Counted from the first letter of the stretch, positions 9,031 through 18,609 are shown. The stretch is DNA of 64,000 nt from Arthrobacter sp. EPSL27 (GCF_001512305.1 NZ_LNUT01000004.1:630664-694663); one strand, 5' to 3'. The notes: a model not told the origin generated them from the sequence alone. Program-made: numbers and translations.

Positions 9031-10344
9031 GTGGTTTTTGTGCCCACGTCAGAGTCCCAGGCGCTGTCCGCGCCCGCCCTGACCGACGACGAGGTGCTGC
9101 GGATCCGCAACGACTTTCCTGTCCTCTCGCGGACTGTGGGCGGGCAGCCGCTGGTCTACCTGGATTCCGGCGCCACGTCCCAGAACCCGCTGAGCGTCAT
9201 TGAGGCGGAGCAGGAATTCTACGAGCAGCGGAACGCCGCCGTTCACCGGGGCGCCCACCTGCTGGCGGTGGAAGCCACGGACTCCTTCGAGGACGCCCGC
9301 GAGATTCTTGCCGCGTTCCTGGGCGCGGGGGCCGATGAAATCATCTGGACCTCCAACGCCACGGAGGGCCTGAACCTGCTCAGCTACGCCTTCCTGAACT
9401 CGTCCCTGCCCGGCGCCGGCGCGGCGGCGGCACGGTTCGCCCTCGGAGCCGGCGACGAGATCGTGGTCACCGAGATGGAACACCACGCCAACCTCATCCC
9501 GTGGCAGCAGCTGGCGGAGCGGACCGGGGCCACCCTGCGGTTCATCCCCGTCGACGACGCAGGCCAGCTGGACCTCGACGCCGCCGCCGGCATCATCAAC
9601 CCGGCCACCCGGGTGCTCGCCTTCAGCCACGCCTCCAACGTCCTCGGCACCATTAACCCGGTCAAGACGCTCGTGGCGATGGCCCGCGACGCCGGTGCCC
9701 TGACAGTGCTGGACGCATGCCAGTCGGCGCCCCACCTGCCGCTGGATGTGCAGGACCTCGGCGTCGACTTCGCCGTCCTCTCGGGCCACAAAATGCTGGG
9801 GCCGACCGGCATCGGGGTGCTGTACGGCCGGTCCGAACTGTTGAACGCGCTGCCGCCGTTCCTCACCGGGGGATCGATGATCACCACGGTGACCATGGAG
9901 CGTGCCGCCTTCCTGCCGGCCCCGCAGCGCTTCGAGGCGGGCACGCAGAAAGTCTCGCAGGCCATCGCACTCGCCGCCGCCGCCAACTACCTCACCGAGA
10001 CGGGAATGGGCCGCATCCACGCCTGGGAATCCTTCCTCGGGCAGCGCCTTGTCGAAGGCCTGGCATCCATTCCCGGCATCCGCGTCCTCGGCCCCGCGCC
10101 GGGGCAGGAGCGGATCGGCCTGGCGTCCTTCGACGTCGCCGGCGTGCACGCGCACGACGTCGGACAGTTCCTGGACAGCAAGGGAATCGCGGTCCGCGTC
10201 GGCCACCACTGCGCGCAGCCGCTGCACCGCCGGCTGGGCCTGACCGCCACCACCCGTGCCAGTACCTATCTTTACAACACGACCTCCGACGTGGACGCGT
10301 TCCTCGCGGCCGTCGCTGAGGTCCGCCCCTACTTTGGAGCCTAA
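9031..10344 (+). CDS. sufS: Cysteine desulfurase SufS
   Basis: PLP-dependent group II cysteine desulfurase, 437 aa, which takes sulfur from cysteine as an enzyme-bound persulfide for Fe-S cluster assembly. GTG 9031 is chosen because GAGGAGG lies 5 bases upstream; an in-frame TTG at 9007 has no RBS. The PLP lysine is in SGHKMLGPTG (K254), and the catalytic cysteine is in RVGHHCAQPLHRR (C394). EMEHHANLIPW and the aspartate of VLDACQSAPH are also conserved. sufU follows after 12 bp, giving the SufS-SufU pair of Gram-positive bacteria in which SufU accepts the persulfide sulfur. No other suf gene is adjacent. Confidence 0.95.
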   Translation: MVFVPTSESQALSAPALTDDEVLRIRNDFPVLSRTVGGQPLVYLDSGATSQNPLSVIEAEQEFYEQRNAAVHRGAHLLAVEATDSFEDAREILAAFLGAGADEIIWTSNATEGLNLLSYAFLNSSLPGAGAAAARFALGAGDEIVVTEMEHHANLIPWQQLAERTGATLRFIPVDDAGQLDLDAAAGIINPATRVLAFSHASNVLGTINPVKTLVAMARDAGALTVLDACQSAPHLPLDVQDLGVDFAVLSGHKMLGPTGIGVLYGRSELLNALPPFLTGGSMITTVTMERAAFLPAPQRFEAGTQKVSQAIALAAAANYLTETGMGRIHAWESFLGQRLVEGLASIPGIRVLGPAPGQERIGLASFDVAGVHAHDVGQFLDSKGIAVRVGHHCAQPLHRRLGLTATTRASTYLYNTTSDVDAFLAAVAEVRPYFGA

Positions 10345-10356
10345 GGACCAGCAGAC

Positions 10357-10830
10357 ATGAGCCTCGAACAGCTGTACCAGCAGATCATCCTGGAGCACGC
10401 AAAACTGCGGACCGGCAGCGGCCTGGCGGAGGCGCCGGTGCCGGCGGGGACGTCCACGGGGCAGTCCCACCAGCTGAATCCCGTCTGCGGGGACGAGATC
10501 ACGGTCCGGGTGGCGGTCTCCGGCGGAAAGGTCGCGCAGCTGCGCTGGGACGGGGAAGGCTGCTCCATCTCCATGGCCTCGGCCTCGGTGCTGGCCGAGA
10601 TGGCCGAAGGCATGGATGCCAGCGAACTGAGCAGCGTGATCGACAATTTCCGCGACGTGCTGCGGTCGCGGGGAAAAGTTGCCGCCGATCCCGAAATACT
10701 CGGCGACGCCTCGGCCTTCGAAGGCGTCTCGAAATACGCCGCCCGGGTCAAATGCGCCATGATTTCGTGGGTGGCAGCCGAGGACGCCTTGTCCCAGGCC
10801 CTGGCGGGCAGCCAGACTCCCAGCAGCTGA
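10357..10830 (+). CDS. sufU: SufU, zinc-dependent sulfur transfer protein for Fe-S assembly
   Basis: IscU/NifU-like protein of 157 aa. Three cysteines sit in the expected places: NPVCGDEI (C44, followed by D46), GEGCSIS (C69) and ARVKCAMISW (C133). In characterised Gram-positive SufU, the corresponding three cysteines and aspartate bind zinc, and the protein carries sulfur from SufS. AAGGA lies upstream of the ATG. It is the last gene of the sufS-sufU unit and ends before a strong bidirectional terminator. A short duplication, GGCAGCTGATCG twice, lies between the stop codon and that terminator. Confidence 0.95.
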   Translation: MSLEQLYQQIILEHAKLRTGSGLAEAPVPAGTSTGQSHQLNPVCGDEITVRVAVSGGKVAQLRWDGEGCSISMASASVLAEMAEGMDASELSSVIDNFRDVLRSRGKVAADPEILGDASAFEGVSKYAARVKCAMISWVAAEDALSQALAGSQTPSS

Positions 10831-10867
10831 CCGTCCGGCAGCTGATCGTCTGGCAGCTGATCGTCTA

Positions 10868-10916
10868 AAAACAGAGTGCCCCTGAGCGCGGAACGCGCTC
10901 AGGGGCACTCTGTTTT
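10868..10916. terminator. Bidirectional intrinsic terminator between sufU and the SCO4848-like gene
   Basis: A perfect 23-bp inverted repeat (10868-10890 and 10894-10916) with a 3-nt GAA loop. The arms begin AAAACAGAG and end CTCTGTTTT, so each strand has a T-run at its 3' end. It sits between convergent genes. Confidence 0.95.
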
Positions 10917-10919
10917 CGC

Positions 10920-11141
10920 CTAACCCAGCAGGCCGGCGATCCCGATGGCCGCCGTCGCCGCACCGAGCAGCATCGAGATGCTGACCAGGACGACGTGGAC
11001 GGTGAGGAAGCGGGTGGCTTTGCCGTTGGCGTCACGGGCCCGCGGATCCTTGAGGACCCGGCGCAGGAACTGCGGCCAGACCACCAGGGACCAGACTCCG
11101 GCCACGATCAGGACTACGGCCAGGAAGGCCGGCAGCTCCAT
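10920..11141 (-). CDS. SCO4848-family small membrane protein
   Basis: A 73-aa protein with two hydrophobic segments (roughly residues 4-24 and 46-70) around a basic loop RRVLKDPRARDANGK. Length and pattern match the SCO4848 family of actinobacterial membrane proteins, whose function is unknown. It begins 3 bp after the DUF2505 gene ends and is probably cotranscribed with it. Confidence 0.85.
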   Translation of the reverse strand: MELPAFLAVVLIVAGVWSLVVWPQFLRRVLKDPRARDANGKATRFLTVHVVLVSISMLLGAATAAIGIAGLLG

Positions 11142-11144
11142 GTG

Positions 11145-11642
11145 CTAGTGGCTTTCGAGCCAGGCCTGGGCCTGCGTGGACTGGATGTTCAGGGCCTTGC
11201 CCACCATCGGCTCGGCCGCGTCGGCGATCTTGCCGCCCAGGAACGGCACGGAGGACGTGACGGTGCCTTCCAGCTCGATCCGGGTGCCGCCGCCGTCGGC
11301 CACAAGGCGCTGGACGGCGCTGACGTCCAGCGGGGCGCCGGCGACCTTCAGCGTGATGTTGCTCAGCCGGGACCCGTCAGCGGCGGGAGCGTCCCAGTTC
11401 TCAAGCTGGGTGACCTTGAGGCTTTCGCCGACGAACTTGCGGGCCAGGTCCGGCATCCGGTTGGTGGGGATGGTCCGCACCGTGGTGGTGCTGAAGGCAC
11501 CGGCCGTGTCGCCGTCGACGGCGAAGGACTCCAGAGTGCCGCCCACGAGTTCGCTCGTGTGGCGCAGGAAGTCTTCGTTGACAAAAACTGCGGTGACGCG
11601 GTCAACGCTGTGCGGAAGGTTGGTGGATGCGCTCAAAGCCAT
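11145..11642 (-). CDS. DUF2505 domain-containing protein
   Basis: A soluble 165-aa protein, DUF2505 along nearly its whole length. It begins MALSASTNLPHSVDRVTAVF; alternating strands and a final amphipathic helix suggest a START-like lipid- or ligand-binding fold, which is inference from the family. It has no signal peptide. GGAGGA precedes the ATG. It is followed closely by the SCO4848-like gene and preceded by the SDR gene in the same direction (51-bp gap), so the three may form one unit. Confidence 0.85.
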   Translation of the reverse strand: MALSASTNLPHSVDRVTAVFVNEDFLRHTSELVGGTLESFAVDGDTAGAFSTTTVRTIPTNRMPDLARKFVGESLKVTQLENWDAPAADGSRLSNITLKVAGAPLDVSAVQRLVADGGGTRIELEGTVTSSVPFLGGKIADAAEPMVGKALNIQSTQAQAWLESH

Positions 11643-11693
11643 GGTTGGGGGTCCTCCGTGGGGTGGAACTGGTCGTTTCGGGCTCCAAACATC

Positions 11694-13190
11694 TTACGGG
11701 GTGTGCCCGGCGGGCTCCGATTCCTGCTCCTGGAGCGCTTTCGCCGCCGCCGTGATGTTCCGCGACATGGCAGGGAAGATCAGGCTGTGGAACGGCAGCA
11801 CCGCCAGCCAGTACAGCTTCCCGCTGAGGCCCTTCGGGAAGAAGATGGCCCGCTGCCGGTAGAGGCTGCCGGTACCCTCCGGCTCCACCGACAGTTCCAG
11901 CCAGGCCCGGCCCGGCGCCCGCATCTCGGCGCGCAGCCGCAGCAGGCGGCCGCGCTCGATCCGCTCGGCCCGCCACCAGTCCACCACTTCGCCTTCGGCC
12001 AGCAGGTGCGGGTGCCGGCGGCCGCGCAGCAGCCCGGCGCCGCCGGTGAGCTTGTCCAGCCAGCCGCGGACCTGCCAGGCCAGCGGCATGGAGTACCAGC
12101 CGTTCTGCCCGCCGATCCCTTCGATGATGGTCCAGACGTGTTTGGGGTCCACGTCGCTGGAGAAGCTGCGCTCATCCAGGTACACGCGGTGGCCGGCCCA
12201 CTCCGGGTCGGAGGGAAGCGGATCGGCGTCGGCGCCCGCGCTGGCCCACGTGGTTGCCACCTGGCCGTCGCGTTCCTTGCCCAGGGCCAGGGCCACGGCC
12301 CGGCGGTACGGGGTGAGCCCGCCTTCGGGCGGGGGAATGTACGCGTCGATGTCGTGCTCCTGCGTGACCGCGTCGTGCTGGAGCGACTCCACCAGCGGCA
12401 GCGACATCGACAGCGGAATCGGCGTGGTCAGCGCGACCCACATTCCGGCAAGCTTGGGCGCCGGGATGGGCAGTGCCAGCACCACACGGTAAGGCAGCCC
12501 GGCCTCCGCGGCATACTCCTGCATCATGCCTGCGTAGGTGAGGACCTGGCGGCAGCCGATGTCGAAGGTGCGGTTGATCGGTCCCTCCAGCCCGGCGGCC
12601 CCCACCAGGTAGTGGAGCACGTCGCGCACCGCGATTGCCTCGATCTTGTTGCGCACCCAGCTCGGGGCCGGCATCAGGGGCAGCGTCTCGGACAGGTGCC
12701 GGATCATCTCGAACGACGCCGACCCGGAGCCGATCACCACACCGGCCTGGAAGACAATGGCATCGACCGGGCTGTCGAGGAAGACCTTGCCCACGGCCTC
12801 GCGGGACCTCATGTGGGTGGAGAGTTCGGCGTTGGACGGGTGCAGCCCGCCCAGGTAGACGATCCGGTCCACACCGGCCGCGGTTGCTGCCCGCGCCGCC
12901 GTCTCGGCCATCGCCTTTTCCTTGGCTTCGAAGCCCGAGCCGGCCGCCATGGAGTGGACCAGGTAGTAGAGCACGTCGACGCCCTCCAGCGCCGCCTTCA
13001 GGGCATCGCCGTCGTCGAGGCTGCTCTGGACGACCTCGACGTCGGACAGCCACGGCACCCCTGCGATTTTGGCCGGGGTCCGGACCAGTACCTTGACCGT
13101 GTGCCCCGCCTCCAGCAGCCGGGGGACCAGCCGTCCTCCGATGTAGCCGGTGGCGCCGGTGACGAGCACCGTACGTGGGTTGCCGTTCAT
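11694..13190 (-). CDS. SDR family NAD(P)-binding oxidoreductase with C-terminal DUF2867 domain
   Basis: A 498-aa two-part protein. The N-terminal half is an atypical short-chain dehydrogenase/NmrA-like Rossmann domain with VLVTGATGYIGGRLVPRLLE at residues 8-27. The C-terminal half (from about residue 300) is DUF2867-like, with FFPKGLSGKLYWLAVLPFHS near the end. The fusion is common in actinobacteria and its substrate is unknown. The start is backed by GAGGAG upstream of the ATG. No active-site YxxxK is obvious, so a nucleotide-sensing or ligand-binding role is as likely as redox catalysis. Confidence 0.85.
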   Translation of the reverse strand: MNGNPRTVLVTGATGYIGGRLVPRLLEAGHTVKVLVRTPAKIAGVPWLSDVEVVQSSLDDGDALKAALEGVDVLYYLVHSMAAGSGFEAKEKAMAETAARAATAAGVDRIVYLGGLHPSNAELSTHMRSREAVGKVFLDSPVDAIVFQAGVVIGSGSASFEMIRHLSETLPLMPAPSWVRNKIEAIAVRDVLHYLVGAAGLEGPINRTFDIGCRQVLTYAGMMQEYAAEAGLPYRVVLALPIPAPKLAGMWVALTTPIPLSMSLPLVESLQHDAVTQEHDIDAYIPPPEGGLTPYRRAVALALGKERDGQVATTWASAGADADPLPSDPEWAGHRVYLDERSFSSDVDPKHVWTIIEGIGGQNGWYSMPLAWQVRGWLDKLTGGAGLLRGRRHPHLLAEGEVVDWWRAERIERGRLLRLRAEMRAPGRAWLELSVEPEGTGSLYRQRAIFFPKGLSGKLYWLAVLPFHSLIFPAMSRNITAAAKALQEQESEPAGHTP

Positions 13191-13464
13191 GGAGTCTCCT
13201 CGAAGGGGTGGGACAGCCTGGACAGCAAGCTTAGCAATGCCGGGGCGCGGACCGTCCGGCCGGGCAGGCCGCGCCCGTCACTCCCGTTGCCACCCCGTCT
13301 CAGCATGCACACCCAGTAACAAGCCTCTCTCTACCATCCTCCGCACCTGCCGGCGCACGAGTCCCAAGAATTTCCAAAGGCATCAGGAGAATGCTGTGGC
13401 CATCCAGTGAGCCGAGCGACCACATTCAGGGGGGAGCCGGTGCGACTCGATGGAGGAATACATC

Positions 13465-16400
13465 ATGGCGAAACATCGCAAGACCAGAAGGAGGGATGGC
13501 AGCCTTCCGGTTCGAGGGAAGGCGCCGGGTGTCACGCGCAAAGTCGCGGCCGGTGCCCTTGCCCTCATCCTCAGTGCCGGGGTTGTCCCGTCCGTGCTGG
13601 CGCCGGCGGTCTCGGCCGCCCCGACCGGTCAAGGTTTCACCCTCAATGCAGGCGATATCCGGTTCATCCTGAAGCAGATCAAAATCGCTGAAAACCACGC
13701 CACCAAGGAAGACGCCCAGGGCAACGACGTCCCGGGCCAGCCCCTGATGGGCTCCGGCCCCAACCAGATCGCCAACCCGCTGCTGCCCTACGGCCTCCGC
13801 ACCGTGGACGGCACGGAGAACAACCTGGTGGAAGGCCAGGGCCACTTTGGTGCCGCGAGCCGGGCGATGCCGCGCCTCTCGGATCCCGAGTGGCGCACGT
13901 CGACCGGCGGGCAGAGCTACCAGTCGGTGAACTCCAACGTCACTGACAGCAATCCCCGCTTTATCAGCAACGTGATTGTGGACCAGACGGCGACCAACCC
14001 CGCGGCCGTGGCCGCTGCGGGCCAGGCCCACCGCACGGTCAATGACAGCCCGACGGCGGTGCCTTGCGATGGGGCGGGCCTGCCGGAGAACTGTGTGCCC
14101 GAAGGTGCCACCCTGGACATCCCCAACGTGACCACCGACTTCGGCCTCTCTCCGCCCTACAACGGCATGTTCGCGCTGTTCGGGCAGTTCTTCGACCACG
14201 GCGTGGACTTCACCAAGAAGACCAAGAACTACGTCATGATGCCGCTGGCCGAGGACGATCCGCTGTACGTTCCGGGCGGCCGCACCAACTTCATGCTGCT
14301 GAACCGGGCCGAAAACCAGGCCGGGCCGGACGGGGTGCTCGGCACCGCCGACGACATCCAGGACGCCACCAACACCGACTCGCCGTGGGTGGACCAGAGC
14401 CAGACCTACGCGTCCCATCCCTCGCACCAGGTGTTCCTACGGGAATACGTCCTCAACGAGAACGGCGATCCGGTCACCACGGGCGAGCTGATTGAAGGCG
14501 AACCGGGCGGCATGGCCACGTGGGGGCATATCAAGGAGCAGGCCCGGGAACTCCTCGGCCTGGAGCTGTCGGATGTCGATGTGGCCGACGTCCCCAAGAT
14601 CGCCACTGACCAGTATGGCCGGTTCCTGCGCGGTCCCAACGGGCTCCCGCAGTACGAGACCGCCACCGGCCGGGTCGAAGGCAACCTGTCGGCGCCGGTT
14701 GCGCCGCCGGCCAACGTCGAGCGCATCGGCATCGCGTTCCTGGACGACATCGCGCACAACGCGGCGCCGTTCAACTCCCAGACAGGCCTGCCGCTGGCAG
14801 CTGACGGCGACTCCGACCTCAATCCGGTCACCGTACCGCTGGCCAATCCCGGCACCTACGACGACGAGCAGCTGGCGGCGCACTTCGTTGCCGGCGACGG
14901 ACGCGTGAATGAGAACATCGGCCTGACGGCGATCCACCAGGTGTTCCACTCGGAGCACAACCGGCTGGTCACCTACATGCAGGACCTCATCACCACGCAG
15001 AACATCGACGTCAGTGAGTGGAAGCTCCCGAACGGGCAGTGGAACGGCGAACGCCTGTTCCAGGCTGCCCGCTACGTCACGGAGATGGAATACCAGCACA
15101 TCGTCTTCGAGGATTTTGCCCGCAAGATCCAGCCGGGCATCAACCCGTTCAACGTGTTCACCCAGTCGGATACCGGCATCGACCCCTCCATCATGGCGGA
15201 GTTCGCCCACGCCACGTACCGGTTCGGGCACTCCATGCTGACGGAGACGATTGACCGTAAAACCAACTCCGGCGCCGACATCGGCATGCCGCTGCTGGAT
15301 GCCTTCCTCAACCCCACGGCGTACTACTCCAGCACGGCCGGCACGCTTTCCCCGAAGCAGGCCGCCGGAGCGATCGCCATGGGCATGACGGACCAGGTGG
15401 GCGCCGAACTCGACGAGTTCGTCACCGACACCCTGCGGAACAACGTCCTGGGCCTGCCCCTGGACCTTGCCTCGCTGAACCTGGCCCGCGGCAGGGACAC
15501 CGGCGTCCCGTCCCTGAACAACTTCCGTGCCCAGCTGTACGCGAGCACCGGCGAGTCCTCGCTGAAGCCGTACACCAGCTGGGTGGATTTTGGCCAGAAC
15601 CTCAAGCACCCGGATTCCGTGGTGAACTTCATGGCTGCCTACGGCACCCACCCGACCATCACGGCAGCAACGTCGATCGCGGACAAGCGGGCGGCCGCCC
15701 AGCGGCTGTTCGATATGGACACCGCGGATGCCCTGACTCCGGCCGACTCGTTCGAGTTCGTCAACAGCACGGGCGCCTGGGCTGACGGGTCCACCGGCCT
15801 GGGCAGCGTGGACCTCTGGGTCGGCGGTCTCGCCGAGTACCAGAACCTCTTCGGCGGCCTGCTGGGCTCGACGTTCAACTACATCTTCGAGCGCCAGATG
15901 ACGGACCTGCAGGACGGGGACCGCCTGTACTACCTTTCCCGCACCTCGGGCCTGAACCTGCGGACCCAGCTGGAAGGCAACTCCCTCTCCGAGCTCATCA
16001 TGCGCAACACCGACGCATCGGCCCTCAAGGCTGACGTCTTCGGCGTCGCTGACTGCGAGTTCGAGATGGCCAACATCACCGGAACCACCGGCAACTCGGT
16101 GGCGGACGACCCGGCCTCGGCCTGTGATGAATCCGCGCTGCTGATGCGGATGGCGGACGGCACCATCCGGTACCGCGTCACCAACAGCGTCGACCGGCCC
16201 GGGCTCAACGCCCAGTCCACCTACAACGGACGCGACGACGCGGCAGACCGGATCTGGGGCGGCATCGACAACGACACCGTCTGGGGCAACAACGGCGACG
16301 ACATCATCGAAGGCAATGATGGCGCCGACGTCGTCCTCGGCGGCGAGGGACGGGACCGCGTCACGGACTCGCACGGCGACGACGTGCTCAAGGGCGGACC

Positions 16401-18507
16401 CGGCAACGATGCGATCGACGCCGGACCCGGTTTGGACATCGTGATGTCCGGTGAGGGCGACGACTTCTCCAACGGCGGCCTCAACGGCAACGAAACGTTC
16501 GCCGGTGAAGGCAACGACCTGGTCCTCTCCGGAGACGGTCCGGACACCGTGTTCGGCGGCGGCGGCGATGACTGGCAGGAAGGCGGCAACTCCAACGACC
16601 TGCTCCAGGGCGACAGCGGCGCACCGTTCTTCGACGACATCAACGCCCCGGGCCATGACGTCCTGATCGGCGACTCCGGCGAAGACGACTACGACGCCGA
16701 AGGCGGCGACGACATTATGGTCGCCGGCCCCGGCATCGAACGCAACCACGGCGTCTTCGGCTTCGACTGGGTCACGCACGCCCGTTCGGTGGAAGCCGCC
16801 AACTCGGACATGCGGATGATCATCGTCGACGGCCCCAACGCCCTCAAGGACCGCTTCCTCCTGGTTGAGGCCCTTTCCGGCTGGGACAAGGATGACGTGC
16901 TCTACGGCGACGACCTGGTTCCGTCGCAGCCGAACAACGAAGTCAACGTCGAGGGCCTGACCAACGAACTCGACGCGGCGGGCATCGCACGGATCAGGGG
17001 GCTGGCGGACCTGCTGCCTCCGGGTGCCGCCACCTTCGGGGCCGGCAACATCATCATCGGCGGCTCCGGCAGCGACGAGATCTGGGGCAACGGCGCCGAT
17101 GACATCATCGACGGCGACAAGTGGCTCAACGTCAGGCTCAGTGTTCTCGACGGCAACGGCGCCGAGACCCGGACGGCCACTTCGCTGACCGAGCTCCAGG
17201 CCGACATCATGGCCGGCACCATCGATCCCGGCAATGTGAAGATCGTCCGGGAGATCCTCTCCAGCCCGGGCGAGGCCGACGTCGACACGGCGGCCTTCTC
17301 CGGAAACCTCGACGAATACGACATCAGCACCGTCAACGGCGTCACCACCGTGACCCACGTCGGCGGCCGGGCAACAGATGGCACGGACCGGATCACCAAC
17401 GTCGAACGGCTGCGGTTCCTGGACCAGACCATCAATGTTGTCCCGGATGCTGTGGTTGCGCCCGCTGCCCCGGCTGCCCCGACTGCGGTTGGCGGCAACA
17501 CGACGGCAACGGTGAGCTTCGCAGCACCTGAGGGTGCCGACACGCTCAACATCCTGGTCCGCAACGGCAACACGGTGGTCAACACCATTGAAGGCGTCGC
17601 GGCAACGGAAACGTCGCTGGTGGTGGTGGGCCTGACCAACGGCACCGCCTACAACTTCCAGGTTGAGGCAGTCAACGCCGGAGGAACCAGCCCGCGGTCC
17701 GCGGCATCGAATGAGGTCACCCCGGCCGCGCCGGCCGTGCCTGCGACGTCGATGCGGCTGAACGACTTCAACGGTGACGGCAACACCGATGTGATCGCCC
17801 GGGACGGGTCCGGCCAGCTGTGGCTGTACCCGGGCACGGGGACGGGTGACTGGTTCACCCGGATCAACCTCGGCGGCGGCTGGAACGTGATGACGTCGAT
17901 CGTCAGCGCCGGCGATTTCAACGGCGACGGCGACGCGGACGTGATCGCCCGGGACACCAACGGGGAGCTCTGGCTCTACCGGGGCACCGGGACCGGCGAC
18001 TGGCTACAGCGGCAGAGCCTGGGCGGCGGCTGGAACGTGATGACCTCCATCGTTGCCCCGGGTGACTTCAACGCCGACGGCCGGGCGGACCTGATCGCCC
18101 GGGACAGCAGCGGACGCCTCTGGCTCTACCCGAACAACGGTGCCGGTGACTGGTTCACCCGCGTTGACCTGGGCGCAGGCTGGAACATCATGAGCTCCAT
18201 CGTGGCCCCCGGCGACTTCGACGCCGACGGCAAGGTGGACCTGATCGCCCGCGATTCCAGCGGCGAACTGTGGCTCTACCCGGGCAACGGGCAGAACGAA
18301 TGGTTCACCCGGGAAAGCCTCGGCGGCGGCTGGAACACGCTGAACGCCATCACCGCTCCGGGCGACATGGACGGCGACGGGAAGCCCGACGTCATCGCCC
18401 GGGACACCAGCGGCCAGCTGTGGCTCTACCCGAACGACGGTGCCGGTGACTGGTTCACCCGCATCGACCTCGGCGGAGGCTGGAGCCCCATGACCGCGAT
18501 CCTGTAA
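13465..18507 (+). CDS. Secreted animal-type haem peroxidase with RTX, FN3 and FG-GAP repeats
   Basis: Exported multidomain protein of about 1,680 aa. ATG 13465 is preferred over 13450 because GGAGGA lies 7 bases upstream of it. The N-terminus has a Sec-type signal (basic start, hydrophobic stretch from KVAAGALALIL, likely cleavage after AVSA). Residues about 80-870 are an animal haem peroxidase domain: FGQFFDHG has the distal histidine (H245) and TYRFGHSMLTE the proximal histidine (H589). RTX-like calcium-binding nonapeptides cover about 929-1218, followed by an FN3 domain and five 50-aa FG-GAP/VCBS repeats. The layout recalls the calcium-binding haem peroxidases linked to Mn(II) oxidation in other bacteria (MopA type); substrate here is inference. 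The motif HSEHNRL has Ser496 where mammalian enzymes have the catalytic arginine. Confidence 0.9.
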   Translation: MAKHRKTRRRDGSLPVRGKAPGVTRKVAAGALALILSAGVVPSVLAPAVSAAPTGQGFTLNAGDIRFILKQIKIAENHATKEDAQGNDVPGQPLMGSGPNQIANPLLPYGLRTVDGTENNLVEGQGHFGAASRAMPRLSDPEWRTSTGGQSYQSVNSNVTDSNPRFISNVIVDQTATNPAAVAAAGQAHRTVNDSPTAVPCDGAGLPENCVPEGATLDIPNVTTDFGLSPPYNGMFALFGQFFDHGVDFTKKTKNYVMMPLAEDDPLYVPGGRTNFMLLNRAENQAGPDGVLGTADDIQDATNTDSPWVDQSQTYASHPSHQVFLREYVLNENGDPVTTGELIEGEPGGMATWGHIKEQARELLGLELSDVDVADVPKIATDQYGRFLRGPNGLPQYETATGRVEGNLSAPVAPPANVERIGIAFLDDIAHNAAPFNSQTGLPLAADGDSDLNPVTVPLANPGTYDDEQLAAHFVAGDGRVNENIGLTAIHQVFHSEHNRLVTYMQDLITTQNIDVSEWKLPNGQWNGERLFQAARYVTEMEYQHIVFEDFARKIQPGINPFNVFTQSDTGIDPSIMAEFAHATYRFGHSMLTETIDRKTNSGADIGMPLLDAFLNPTAYYSSTAGTLSPKQAAGAIAMGMTDQVGAELDEFVTDTLRNNVLGLPLDLASLNLARGRDTGVPSLNNFRAQLYASTGESSLKPYTSWVDFGQNLKHPDSVVNFMAAYGTHPTITAATSIADKRAAAQRLFDMDTADALTPADSFEFVNSTGAWADGSTGLGSVDLWVGGLAEYQNLFGGLLGSTFNYIFERQMTDLQDGDRLYYLSRTSGLNLRTQLEGNSLSELIMRNTDASALKADVFGVADCEFEMANITGTTGNSVADDPASACDESALLMRMADGTIRYRVTNSVDRPGLNAQSTYNGRDDAADRIWGGIDNDTVWGNNGDDIIEGNDGADVVLGGEGRDRVTDSHGDDVLKGGPGNDAIDAGPGLDIVMSGEGDDFSNGGLNGNETFAGEGNDLVLSGDGPDTVFGGGGDDWQEGGNSNDLLQGDSGAPFFDDINAPGHDVLIGDSGEDDYDAEGGDDIMVAGPGIERNHGVFGFDWVTHARSVEAANSDMRMIIVDGPNALKDRFLLVEALSGWDKDDVLYGDDLVPSQPNNEVNVEGLTNELDAAGIARIRGLADLLPPGAATFGAGNIIIGGSGSDEIWGNGADDIIDGDKWLNVRLSVLDGNGAETRTATSLTELQADIMAGTIDPGNVKIVREILSSPGEADVDTAAFSGNLDEYDISTVNGVTTVTHVGGRATDGTDRITNVERLRFLDQTINVVPDAVVAPAAPAAPTAVGGNTTATVSFAAPEGADTLNILVRNGNTVVNTIEGVAATETSLVVVGLTNGTAYNFQVEAVNAGGTSPRSAASNEVTPAAPAVPATSMRLNDFNGDGNTDVIARDGSGQLWLYPGTGTGDWFTRINLGGGWNVMTSIVSAGDFNGDGDADVIARDTNGELWLYRGTGTGDWLQRQSLGGGWNVMTSIVAPGDFNADGRADLIARDSSGRLWLYPNNGAGDWFTRVDLGAGWNIMSSIVAPGDFDADGKVDLIARDSSGELWLYPGNGQNEWFTRESLGGGWNTLNAITAPGDMDGDGKPDVIARDTSGQLWLYPNDGAGDWFTRIDLGGGWSPMTAIL
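17752..18504 (+). repeat. Five in-frame 150-bp FG-GAP/VCBS repeats
   Basis: Five 50-residue units (the first 51) form the C-terminus of the peroxidase. Each has a calcium-binding loop of the DxNxDGxxD type (DFNGDGNTD, DFNGDGDAD, DFNADGRAD, DFDADGKVD, DMDGDGKPD), then IARDxxGxLWLY and LGxGWNxMxxI. They are similar at nucleotide level too, suggesting recent expansion or homogenisation. Such repeats form beta-propeller blades, and five may be too few for a closed ring. Confidence 0.9.
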
Positions 18508-18569
18508 CCCGCCGGACCTCCGCCGGACAACCCGGTGGCGGTCCTGGGTACAGACACGGCAGGCAGGAA

Positions 18570-18609
18570 GGAAGGTCCCCCGCATCGCTCACGATGCGGG
18601 GGACCTTCC
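18570..18609. terminator. Hairpin after the peroxidase gene
   Basis: A perfect 18-bp inverted repeat, 18570-18587 and 18592-18609, with a 4-nt loop. There is no T-run on the + strand, so termination may be hairpin-driven. It separates the peroxidase from mfd. Confidence 0.75.

Noticed and set aside
10995..13319. Long plus-strand open frame opposite the DUF2505 and SDR genes
   Set aside because: Antisense shadow; the minus-strand genes have domains, RBSs and good starts.
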